Below, one piece after another: positions 1 to 7,226 of a DNA stretch of 24,748 nucleotides. Made by a program: the position numbers and the translations under genes. Origin of the DNA: an uncultured Clostridia bacterium (lineage in GTDB: Bacteria; Bacillota; Clostridia; Oscillospirales; Acutalibacteraceae). The notes below the pieces were generated by a model, which was not told the origin of the DNA, did no database searches, and saw only the letters and a list, made by a program, of their open reading frames with translations. How positions within the stretch are numbered: position 1 is the stretch's first letter; each line of letters starts with the position of its first letter. The stretch lies in contig CANOFK010000001.1 of the NCBI GenBank assembly GCA_947565265.1, forward strand, positions 1 through 24,748, read 5' to 3'.

Positions 1-35
1 GGGTTTGGGGACAGCGTCCCCAAGGTCGTAAACCC
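1..35. other. GC-rich hairpin after the M28 peptidase gene
   Basis: A perfect 8-bp stem (TTGGGGAC at 5-12, GTCCCCAA at 16-23, AGC loop) lies just beyond the stop codon of the minus-strand peptidase gene. GGGTTT at 1-6 can alternatively pair with AAACCC at 30-35. It may be a terminator or part of an intergenic repeat. The window edge hides any T-tract that would follow on the minus strand. Confidence 0.45.
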
Positions 36-38
36 GGC

Positions 39-1316
39 CTATTTTTGTTCCTCAGCCTCGGCGAGTTCCTTTTTGTAGAGGTACTTTTCCACTTCCTCCA
101 CCATGTTTTTGGGGATCTCCTTTTTCACGGGGAAAGCGGTAGCGTTCACCATATCCCGCGAGAAAGCCAGCACATAGCGGGCGGTTTTCTCCAGGCCCTC
201 GGAGGAGAGGAAACTAAGGGTATCAAACCGGTTATGGATGTACGCGGCCCCTGGCGCACCGAACCGGGTAAAGTTCACGGCGGGCACACCGCTATCGGCA
301 AAGGGGATGGAGTCGCTGGAATAGATGCCCTGTTTCACGTCAGCCGAGTAGCCCCGCACCTGGGTAGAATAACGGATATAGTTCACCAGGCTCTCTTCGC
401 CTGTTACCGCCACACCGTCCCGGCCCAACACCGGGCCGCCCACGTCGGTGTTGATCATCAGCACATGGTCTTTCAGTTCGTCCTTATGGGCTTTCACATA
501 GGCCCAGCTACCTTCCAGGCCAATTTCCTCACTGCCGTACCACATAAACTTCACGGTACGCTTGGGCGGGTTCTCCTTAAACCAGCGCAGCACCTCCATA
601 TTAATAACAGAGCCTGCCCCGTTGTCGTACACGCCCTTAGAAAAATCCACCGAGTCATAGTGGGCCCCAAAGGAAACGATCTCCTCCGGCTTTTCTGTGC
701 CCGTAATGGTGGCCACCACATTGTGAGAGGTGCGCTCTACCGTTTCGTTTTTCAGCACCAACCGGGCCTTGCAGGCCCCCCGTTTCACCATATCAAAAGC
801 GTCCAGCACCCGGGTGTGTACCATGGGCACATTGCCAAAGGCCCGCAGGGTACGGCGCAGCATCCGGGTGGAAAGGTCCGTACCCTCCCGGTCATCCCGC
901 AGGTCGCCTTCCATGGTGACGATGCCCGCCACACCGGCTTTCATCAGCTTGCGGAACAGGGGCACCCGCATAAAGCCGTTTACCAGCACGATCTTGCCCT
1001 CGGCCCCGGCCAGATCCACCTCGTTGCCGCCCTCTACATAGAGGAATTCCGCGGTCAACCCGCCCTGGTAGGTGTTTTTGGCGCACTTATAACCGGTAAC
1101 CGGGTATTCCTGCTGGAAAGGCTCCAAAATCTCCAGCGTAGCGGTTTCCACCTCCGCATCCTCAATCTGGAACGCCTCGATCTGGGCAGGCACGCCTATT
1201 TCCTCACACTCTGCCTGCAAAATTTCTGCGGCCTGCAACTCTTCCGCCGACCCGGCCACCCGGGTAAAGCCAATTTTTTCCAGCAGGCCCATAGCCCTTT
1301 TGCCTGATACTTCCAT
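39..1316 (-). CDS. M28 family zinc aminopeptidase with PA-like insert
   Basis: This 425-residue protein is a predicted metallopeptidase that removes N-terminal residues from peptides. The M28 di-zinc ligand set is visible in order: H219 (GAHYDSV), D231 (YDNGAG), the E263/E264 pair (GSEEIGLEGS), D291 (NTDVGG) and H361 (IHNRFDT). Residues about 80-195 sit between the N-terminal helix region and the catalytic core, where a protease-associated (PA) domain is expected. No signal peptide or membrane segment is seen, so it probably acts in the cytoplasm. The ATG at 1316 is preceded by AAGGAAGG about 10 nt upstream. It lies 131 bp downstream of the interrupted cytidylyltransferase gene and on the same strand, so it may be the last gene of that run. 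Family assignment is firm; the substrate is unknown. Confidence 0.9.
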   Translation of the reverse strand: MEVSGKRAMGLLEKIGFTRVAGSAEELQAAEILQAECEEIGVPAQIEAFQIEDAEVETATLEILEPFQQEYPVTGYKCAKNTYQGGLTAEFLYVEGGNEVDLAGAEGKIVLVNGFMRVPLFRKLMKAGVAGIVTMEGDLRDDREGTDLSTRMLRRTLRAFGNVPMVHTRVLDAFDMVKRGACKARLVLKNETVERTSHNVVATITGTEKPEEIVSFGAHYDSVDFSKGVYDNGAGSVINMEVLRWFKENPPKRTVKFMWYGSEEIGLEGSWAYVKAHKDELKDHVLMINTDVGGPVLGRDGVAVTGEESLVNYIRYSTQVRGYSADVKQGIYSSDSIPFADSGVPAVNFTRFGAPGAAYIHNRFDTLSFLSSEGLEKTARYVLAFSRDMVNATAFPVKKEIPKNMVEEVEKYLYKKELAEAEEQK

Positions 1317-1447
1317 GTCCTGATACCTTCCTTTATTATAAGTTTGATGGTGTTGATTTTGGTGCCTATGCTATCTATGTAAAGCCCTATGCCTCTATGG
1401 GGCGTGGGCCGGCACGTAAGGCGGCGCGGGCAATACTCCCCCGCCGT

Positions 1448-1837
1448 TCAGGTAGCCAGATCCTGCTTGATCTGGGTGGTGGATATCTCCGGGGTGCGGG
1501 GGAGGTAGACCACCTGGCAGTAGTCCTGCAAAAAGTCGAACTTCCCCCTCCAGTCATCGCCCATCACAAAGGTATCCACCTTATAAAGCTGCACGTCATT
1601 GGCCTTCTGCTCCCAGCACTCTTCGGGGATGACCAGGTCCACGTAACGGATGGCTTCCAGCAGCCGCAAGCGTTCTTCATATGTAAATTAGCACTTTTTC
1701 TGCTTGGCATTCCAGTTGAATTCATCCGTAGAGAGGGCCACGATCAGGTAATCCCCCAACTCCCGGGCACGCTTGAGCAGGTTGATGTGCCCGTAGTGGA
1801 TCAGGTCAAAGGTGCCGTAGGTTATCACACGTTTCAT
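1448..1837 (-). pseudogene. tagD: Glycerol-phosphate cytidylyltransferase, interrupted by an in-frame TAA
   Basis: The reading frame from the ATG at 1837 encodes a TagD-type nucleotidyltransferase, which makes CDP-glycerol from CTP and glycerol phosphate. Residues 1-49 contain the start MKRVITYGTFDLIHYGH, including the HxGH CTP-binding motif at 14-17. Codon 50 is TAA (plus-strand TTA at 1688-1690), where TagD homologues have Tyr in a K-x-Tyr-x-x-Tyr-Glu context. The same frame then continues without a shift to codon 129, with GDDWRGKFDFL at 93-103 and the RTPEISTT signature at 114-121. The total of 129 codons equals the usual family length. GGGAG lies 8 nt before the ATG. The gene follows egsA by 44 bp. 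It is either a very recent nonsense mutation, a sequence error, or read through; a restart at the TTG of codon 57 would lose the HxGH motif. Confidence 0.85.
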
Positions 1838-1881
1838 CCTAAATCTCCCATCCTTTCATCCCCTTCAGCCGGGGCGGGCAC

Positions 1882-2916
1882 TCAGGCGGTTTCTTCCACC
1901 AGGGCCCGATAAACGGCCCGCACCCGCTCTGTGCCCAGATCCGTTTCGTGCAGGTAGGTGTACCGGTTCTGGCGCATCTCGGTGGCGTGCTGTATGCAGT
2001 ATACAAAGCCCTCCTCCCCCAGCCCCAGCCGCCGGGGGTTGATATCCACCCCAAACCGGCGCAGGTATTCCAACTGGGGGGCATAGCTGTGGCCGGTAAG
2101 CATCAGCACCGCCACCGTGCCCAATGCCACCTGGATGCCGTGGAGGTTTTTCGTTTCGCCAAAATAGTCCAGGGCATGGCTGAACAGGTGCTCAGACCCG
2201 CTGACCGGCCGGCTGGTGCCCGCAAACTGCATAGCAATGCCCGAAAGCACCAGAGAATTGGCCAGCACCTCAATAAATCCCGGCTCGATCCCGGCGTACT
2301 GGGTCTTCATCAGGGCATCCAGGGACGTCTTGGACATAAGGTAGGCGTAGCCGTTCATCTCCTCCTTCTCCCGGGCCACGGCCAACTCCCAGTCCAGCAA
2401 GGCCATGTGGTTGGAGATGGTGTCCCCGATCCCCGCCTTAATCAACTGGATGGGCCCCTGCAAGATAACCTCCGTGTCCACAATCAGCATGGATGGCATG
2501 GCAGCGCCCAGGCTTTTGGGCTTTTTGTCCCGTTTCAGCAACACGGCAATGGGGGAGGCGATACCGTCATTGGCCATGGTGGTGGCAATAGACAGCAGCG
2601 GCCGCTTGGAGATATACGCAGCGTATTTGGCCACATCCAGCACCTTGCCGCCGCCCATAGCCACAATACAGTCAATATCCGTGGCAATCACCCGCTCTGC
2701 CACCGACATGGCGTAGCCAATGGTGTTGCTGTCAATATACTCCTCCTTAATGGTCCCGATCTCCCCCAGTTGGGGCCGTACCAAGTGGCCGTACAGCTTG
2801 TCCACCACCGGGTCGGATACATACAGCAGCTTGCCCCCCATATGGCTTTCCGCCAGGGTCTTGCCCACCTGCCGGATGTACCCCGGCCCTATCTTCAGGA
2901 TCTCCCTGCTCTCCAT
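1882..2916 (-). CDS. egsA: sn-Glycerol-1-phosphate dehydrogenase (EgsA/AraM family)
   Basis: This 344-residue enzyme is predicted to reduce dihydroxyacetone phosphate to sn-glycerol-1-phosphate with NAD(P)H. It belongs to the iron-alcohol-dehydrogenase-like fold. The nucleotide-binding stretch AMGGGKVLDVAK is at 86-97. Metal ligands expected for the family are present: D165 (GIGDTISNH), H243 (SGSEHLFSH) and H259 (NLHGIQ). The ATG lies 9 bp past the polA stop, and its ribosome site AGGTGAGGG overlaps the end of polA, so the two are probably co-transcribed and translationally coupled. The next gene downstream is the tagD-like cytidylyltransferase. The pair suggests synthesis of CDP-glycerol from glycerol-1-phosphate for a surface polymer (inference). 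AraM of Bacillus is about 50 residues longer. A different phosphorylated polyol substrate cannot be excluded. Confidence 0.88.
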   Translation of the reverse strand: MESREILKIGPGYIRQVGKTLAESHMGGKLLYVSDPVVDKLYGHLVRPQLGEIGTIKEEYIDSNTIGYAMSVAERVIATDIDCIVAMGGGKVLDVAKYAAYISKRPLLSIATTMANDGIASPIAVLLKRDKKPKSLGAAMPSMLIVDTEVILQGPIQLIKAGIGDTISNHMALLDWELAVAREKEEMNGYAYLMSKTSLDALMKTQYAGIEPGFIEVLANSLVLSGIAMQFAGTSRPVSGSEHLFSHALDYFGETKNLHGIQVALGTVAVLMLTGHSYAPQLEYLRRFGVDINPRRLGLGEEGFVYCIQHATEMRQNRYTYLHETDLGTERVRAVYRALVEETA

Positions 2917-2925
2917 ACCCTCACC

Positions 2926-5520
2926 TCAGCCTTTGGCGTCATACCAGGTTTTGCCCGCGGCGGCCTCGGCCACCATAGGCACCGAAAGCTCCACTGCCTG
3001 CTCCATCTCCTCGGCCAGCAGGGCTTTTACCTGTTCCTGCTCCTCCACAGGGCACTCCACGATCAGTTCGTCATGCACCTGCAAAATCATCCGGGCCTGC
3101 AGGCCCTCCTGTTCTAGCCGGCGGCTCACCCGTATCATGGCGATCTTAATAATGTCCGCCGCCGCCCCCTGGATGGGCATATTCCTGGCCACCCGTTCGC
3201 CAAAGGACCGCATATTGAAATTGCTGCTCTTTAACTCCGGCAAATACCGCCGCCGGCCGAAAATAGTTTCCACATAACCCTGCTCTTTGGCCTGGGCGGC
3301 CACATTTTGCATATAGCTGTCCACCCCGGCATAGTTGCGCAGGTACTCTTTGATATAAGCGTCCGCCTCCTTGCGGGTCACGCCGATGTCTTTTGACAGG
3401 GAGAAGGCCCCGATGCCGTATACAATACCAAAATTCACAGCCTTGGCCCGGCTGCGCATTTGGGGCGTTACCATATCCTGGGGCAGGCCGAACACCCTGG
3501 CCGCGGTAGAGGCATGGATGTCACGCCCGGCGAGAAAATCCTCCCGCATAGCCGTATCCCCCGCCACATGGGCCAGTACCCGCAACTCAATCTGGCTGTA
3601 GTCCGCGTCCACCAGCACATATTCCTGCCCATCCCGGTTCTCGGCGGCAAAGAACTTCCGCAGTTCCCGGCCAATGGGGGTACGTACAGGGATGTTCTGC
3701 AAATTGGGCTCTGTGCTGGAAATGCGCCCGGTACGGGTTTCGGTCTGGTTGAAGTTGGAATGGATGCGCCCGTCCTGGCCAATCACCTTCAAAAGCCCAT
3801 CGCAGTAGGTGGACTTCAGCTTGGCCACGGTGCGGTACTGCAAAATATCGTCCACCACCGGGGCCTCGGTCCGCAAGTCCTCCAGTACGTCCACGTTGGT
3901 CGACCAGCCGGTCTTGGTCTTTTTGCCGTGGGGCAGGCCCAGGCCCTTCTCCTTGTCAAACAGCACCTCCCCCAGTTGCTTGGGGGAATTGATATTGAAC
4001 TCCCGCCCTACCTGGGCGATGATGGAATCGTGGAGCCGCTCCACCTCCTTTTCCATCTGCCGGCCATATTCCTCAATGCTCTCCCGGTCCACGTAAAAGC
4101 CCAGGTGCTCCATCTGGGCCAGCACAAAGCTGAGGGGTATCTCAATGGTGTCCAGCAGTTCCCGCTGGCTGTTGCCGTCAATGGCCTTGCCCAGGGCCCC
4201 GCACAGTTCCGGCAGGGCGGCGGCCGCGTTCAAAGCCGGCTCCTCAAAATCCGGCAAAGACACCCGGTACTCCGCCGCCAGCCGGTCCACGTCATACCCG
4301 GTGGCAGAGGGGTTCAGCAGATACCCGGCCAAAGCAGTGTCCATGGCCACCTGCTCCATCCGGCAGCCCAGGGAAAGGGCCAGCCGGTGCAGGTGCTTGG
4401 TGTCATGGGTGTACTTGCGTATCAGCGGGTTGGGCAGTAAAGCCCGCAAGAAGGCCTCGTCCGGGCGCACCTTCCACAAAATGTCCTTGTGGGCGAACAC
4501 CATCTCCTCCAGCCCGCCGTCTTTACCCCATTGGCAGTAAAAGTAAGCCTCCCCCGCGTCCTCCAGCCGGGGTAGCATGGGGGCCCCGTCCGCCAGTTCC
4601 ATCAGCTCCGGGCGGCCGGCGGCAGGGACGCCCTCCTCTGCCAGAGGCGCGGCAGTCAGGCCGAATTTCTCAATCAAGGAGAACAGTTCCAGCCGCACCA
4701 TGGTGGCCCCGGCCCTTTGGGGGTCGCCCTGGGCCAGGGCATAGCTGTCAAGGTCCGTGTCAATGGGCGCGTCCCGGCGGATGGTGCCCAGATCATAGCT
4801 TAAAAAGGCGTTGTTCCGGGAGGCCTCCAGCTTTTTGCGCAAAGCGGGTTTCATAGCCGGGTCATCCAGATGGGCATACACTTCCTCCAGCGAGCCGTAC
4901 TGTTTCACCAATTCCCCAGCCCCCTTGGGGCCAATGCCCGCCACCCCAGGTATGCAATCCGAGGCGTCCCCCTGGATAGCCTTTAGGTCGATCATCTGCC
5001 GGGGGCTCACACCGTATTCCTCCAGGATCTTGGCCTCGTCATACACCGTCACCTGGGGCTGGCCGAACTTGGTGGTGGCCAGCCGCACCGTGGTAGAGGG
5101 GGAAACCAACTGCAGGCTGTCCCGGTCGCCGGTGGCGATGACGCAAGTACCGCCCTTCCCCTCACAAGCCGCAGCCAAGGTGCCCAAAATGTCATCAGCC
5201 TCCCAGCCCTCGCAGGTAACGGTGCGGTAGCCCAGGTCGCCCAAAAGCCCTTGCAAAACCGGTAGCTGCTGGGCCAGTTCCTCAGGCATCCCCTTGCGGT
5301 TGGCCTTGTACCCGGCGTATTGCTTGTGCCGGAAGGTAGGGGCCCGCCGGTCAAAAGCAATCGCCACAGCCTCCGGCTCCGTTTCCTCCTGAATCTTTTT
5401 CAGCATAGTGAGAAAGCCGTAAATGCCGTTGGTAAATTCCCCGGACTTGGTGGAAAGCAGCTTGATCCCATAAAACGCCCGGTTTAATATGCTGTTGCCG
5501 TCCAGAACCAATAATTTCAT
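2926..5520 (-). CDS. polA: DNA polymerase I
   Basis: This is a repair and Okazaki-fragment-processing polymerase of 864 residues when started at the ATG at 5520 (MKLLVLDGNS). An upstream in-frame ATG at 5568 would add 16 residues unlike the family, so I prefer 5520, with GGAAGGA about 12 nt before it. The N-terminal 5'-nuclease domain shows LDGNSILNRAF, AFDRRAPTFR, GWEADDILGT, TGDRDS and the helix-hairpin-helix GVAGIGPKGAGEL. The middle 3'-5' exonuclease-like domain lacks the DxE metal ligands (AYFYCQWGKD where FDTET-like sequence is expected), so proofreading is probably lost, as in Bacillus. The polymerase domain is intact: motif A DADYSQIELR near 638, the O helix RSRAKAVNFGIVYG near 690-702, and motif C VHDELIVE at 815-822. 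egsA follows 9 bp downstream. Confidence 0.97.
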   Translation of the reverse strand: MKLLVLDGNSILNRAFYGIKLLSTKSGEFTNGIYGFLTMLKKIQEETEPEAVAIAFDRRAPTFRHKQYAGYKANRKGMPEELAQQLPVLQGLLGDLGYRTVTCEGWEADDILGTLAAACEGKGGTCVIATGDRDSLQLVSPSTTVRLATTKFGQPQVTVYDEAKILEEYGVSPRQMIDLKAIQGDASDCIPGVAGIGPKGAGELVKQYGSLEEVYAHLDDPAMKPALRKKLEASRNNAFLSYDLGTIRRDAPIDTDLDSYALAQGDPQRAGATMVRLELFSLIEKFGLTAAPLAEEGVPAAGRPELMELADGAPMLPRLEDAGEAYFYCQWGKDGGLEEMVFAHKDILWKVRPDEAFLRALLPNPLIRKYTHDTKHLHRLALSLGCRMEQVAMDTALAGYLLNPSATGYDVDRLAAEYRVSLPDFEEPALNAAAALPELCGALGKAIDGNSQRELLDTIEIPLSFVLAQMEHLGFYVDRESIEEYGRQMEKEVERLHDSIIAQVGREFNINSPKQLGEVLFDKEKGLGLPHGKKTKTGWSTNVDVLEDLRTEAPVVDDILQYRTVAKLKSTYCDGLLKVIGQDGRIHSNFNQTETRTGRISSTEPNLQNIPVRTPIGRELRKFFAAENRDGQEYVLVDADYSQIELRVLAHVAGDTAMREDFLAGRDIHASTAARVFGLPQDMVTPQMRSRAKAVNFGIVYGIGAFSLSKDIGVTRKEADAYIKEYLRNYAGVDSYMQNVAAQAKEQGYVETIFGRRRYLPELKSSNFNMRSFGERVARNMPIQGAAADIIKIAMIRVSRRLEQEGLQARMILQVHDELIVECPVEEQEQVKALLAEEMEQAVELSVPMVAEAAAGKTWYDAKG

Positions 5521-5575
5521 AGTAAAGCCCTGTCCTTCCATTTGTTTGCGTATACCGCCCTGGTGCACGGCTGCC

Positions 5576-5623
5576 CGCGGTAGCTAAGAATCCCTACGCC
5601 TCTTTGGGATCCCCTTTACCGCG
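5576..5623 (-). other. Nested dyad upstream of polA
   Basis: CGCGGTA at 5576-5582 can pair with TACCGCG at 5617-5623. Inside it, ATCCC at 5590-5594 can pair with GGGAT at 5606-5610. It lies in the 172-bp gap between the oxidoreductase stop and the polA start, 56-103 nt before the polA ATG. It may be a leader structure or a weak terminator for the upstream gene. No T-tract is seen, and I found no convincing polA promoter. Confidence 0.35.
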
Positions 5624-5692
5624 CACCGGCAGAGATGTCCCCACATGAGCGAGCAAGGCGTATATAATCTTTTGGGGTAACCGTGGCCGGTC

Positions 5693-6847
5693 TCAATAGG
5701 TGCCTTCGGTTGAGAATGTCACGTCGCGGCCCACTTTTTTGGTAGAGGCCGCCCGGCGCTTGTTAAGTTCAGAAAGGAAAAGCGCCTCGTCCAAGGGGAG
5801 TTCGACCCGGCGGCCCAGCCAGCCGGAAAGGTGCATGGCGTTGGAAAGGGTCAAGCCGTTAAGGCCCTCCCGGCCGTCGGCCACCAACGGCTCGCCCCGC
5901 AGGATATTGGCAGCGAATGCCTTCAGCACCCCAATATGCTGGGGGTTCTCCCCGTCCATTTCCACAGGGACCTCCTCCATTTCGGGCTTGGCAAAGCCCT
6001 CCTGGGCCGTGCGGCAGAACGTCCGCTCGTCGGTTTTCAGCCGCCAGAACCGCAGGATCCCGTCCTCACACACCAGCTTGCCCTTGGTGCCGGTAATCTC
6101 AAACCGGTTGGTACCCGGCGCATCGCCGGTGGTGGTGACGAACACGCCGGTAGCCCCGTTCTCAAACTCCAGGTAGGCGGTCACGTCGTCCTCCACCTCA
6201 ATGTCATGCCATTTTCCCTCATGGCAAAAGGCCTGCACGGCGCAAGGCAGGCCACAGATCCATTGCAGAAGGTCCAGTTGATGGGGGCACTGGTTCAGCA
6301 GCACGCCGCCGCCCTCGCCGTCCCAGGTAGCCCGCCAGTCGCCGGAGTCATAGTAGATCTGGGTGCGGTACCAGTCGGTGATGATCCAGTTCACCCGTTT
6401 CAGTTCACCCAGTTGGCCCTCCTGCACCAGCCGGTGCATGGCCCGGTACAGGCAGTTGGTGCGCTGGTTAAACATCATGGCGAACACCTTACCGCTTTTA
6501 TCCGCGGCAGCGTTCATTTGGCGCACCGCCTGGGTGTATACCCCGGCGGGCTTTTCACACAGCACGTGCAGGCCCCAGGCAAAGGCCTCCTCGGCCAGCA
6601 CCGGGTGCTGGTAGTGGGGCACCGCAATGAGCACCCCGTCGCACAGGCCGCTCTGTATCAGCCCGCTGCCCTCCTCAAACACCTGCACGTCTGCCGGCAA
6701 GTTCTCCCGGGCCCAGTCCCGCCGGGCGGCGCGGCGGTCAGCCACCGCTACAAGGGTAATGTCAGGCGCCAGCCCTGCCCCTATGTTCTGGGCATGGGCG
6801 CTGCCCATATTGCCTATGCCGATGATACCAAGTTTCACTTTATCCAT
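5693..6847 (-). CDS. Gfo/Idh/MocA family NAD(P)-dependent oxidoreductase
   Basis: This 384-residue protein is a predicted sugar or polyol dehydrogenase. The N-terminal Rossmann fold has LGIIGIGNMGSAH at 6-18, and the conserved EKPAG dinucleotide-pocket motif is at 98-102. The C-terminal substrate domain has GGGVLLNQCPHQLDLL at 179-194, where H189 and D192 fit the usual catalytic region, followed by a beta-sheet section ending in a helical tail. The frame is open for 74 more codons upstream, but the ATG at 6847 starts exactly at the Rossmann strand and has AAAGGA about 9 nt before it. A promoter 76-104 nt upstream supports this. The gene is divergent from the ABC exporter pair and 172 bp from polA. 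The substrate cannot be named from sequence. Confidence 0.9.
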   Translation of the reverse strand: MDKVKLGIIGIGNMGSAHAQNIGAGLAPDITLVAVADRRAARRDWARENLPADVQVFEEGSGLIQSGLCDGVLIAVPHYQHPVLAEEAFAWGLHVLCEKPAGVYTQAVRQMNAAADKSGKVFAMMFNQRTNCLYRAMHRLVQEGQLGELKRVNWIITDWYRTQIYYDSGDWRATWDGEGGGVLLNQCPHQLDLLQWICGLPCAVQAFCHEGKWHDIEVEDDVTAYLEFENGATGVFVTTTGDAPGTNRFEITGTKGKLVCEDGILRFWRLKTDERTFCRTAQEGFAKPEMEEVPVEMDGENPQHIGVLKAFAANILRGEPLVADGREGLNGLTLSNAMHLSGWLGRRVELPLDEALFLSELNKRRAASTKKVGRDVTFSTEGTY

Positions 6848-6922
6848 CCAATCAATTCCTTTCTGGAAAGGGAAACGCCCAGCCCCTGTGCCCAGGCGCC
6901 TCGCCGGAATGTTTCTATATAA

Positions 6923-6951
6923 AGCATACCCCAAACCACCAAAAAAATCAA
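6923..6951 (-). promoter_or_regulatory. Promoter for the Gfo/Idh oxidoreductase gene
   Basis: On the minus strand TTGATT (6951-6946) is followed by a 17-nt spacer and TATGCT (6928-6923). This is a good sigma-A match, giving a leader of roughly 70 nt before the ATG at 6847. It is back-to-back with the ABC promoter within a 379-bp divergent region. Confidence 0.6.
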
Positions 6952-7033
6952 GTGCCAGAAACGCCGTTCCCGCCTTTCGTACGCTTGCCCTCTTTGCCCT
7001 TTTAACCGCATCCACTTTTTTATACGCCCCCTC

Positions 7034-7062
7034 TTGACAAAGGCTGGGTCTGGTGGTAAAAT
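7034..7062 (+). promoter_or_regulatory. Sigma-A promoter for the ABC exporter operon
   Basis: TTGACA at 7034-7039, a 17-nt spacer and TAAAAT at 7057-7062 form a near-consensus promoter. Transcription should begin near 7069, leaving a leader of about 155 nt before the first exporter gene. No other gene lies downstream before 7227, so this promoter probably serves the exporter pair. Confidence 0.78.
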
Positions 7063-7068
7063 AGGGCA

Positions 7069-7226
7069 ACCTCTCTTATTTACAGGAACCACCACAACAG
7101 GATAGCGCCAGGCCGTGTACGTTGCACGGATCACATAGCGCAGTGCGAGCAGGCAAGCCCTCCCTTACCGTGTCCGGGCGGGGGTTTTGTTTTGGCGTAC
7201 TGCGCTTTTTCAAAATGAGGTAACAA
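7069..7226 (+). ncRNA. Structured 5' leader with terminator-like hairpin (candidate attenuator)
   Basis: The expected leader contains a first hairpin (CCGTGT 7113-7118, loop ACGTT, GCACGG 7124-7129). A second long-range stem joins AGCGCAGTGCG (7137-7147) to CGTACTGCGCT (7196-7206), 11 bp with one G-U pair, and runs straight into TTTTT (7206-7210). The 48-nt loop holds a further C-rich/G-rich pairing. The terminator-like end sits just before the ribosome site GAGGT (7217-7221). ATAGCGC occurs twice (7102-7108 and 7136-7142), giving the 3' arm a possible alternative partner. A seven-codon GTG-started frame (7115-7138) overlaps the first hairpin but has a poor ribosome site. I do not recognise a known riboswitch class. 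Confidence 0.5.

Noticed and set aside
45..1307. Long plus-strand frame of 420 codons opposite the M28 gene
   Set aside because: It mirrors a well-supported gene, has low-complexity H/Q/G/P-rich translation and shows no family features. GC-rich codon use keeps the opposite strand open, and similar shadows lie over egsA, polA, the oxidoreductase and purL.
1335..1340. TATAAT upstream of the M28 gene on the minus strand
   Set aside because: No -35 box lies at the proper distance (ACCAAA at 17 nt), and transcription from it would start within the ribosome site.
7215..7223. ATG-AGG-TAA micro-frame just before the first ABC gene
   Set aside because: It coincides with the ribosome site of the real gene and is only two codons long, so it is most likely chance.
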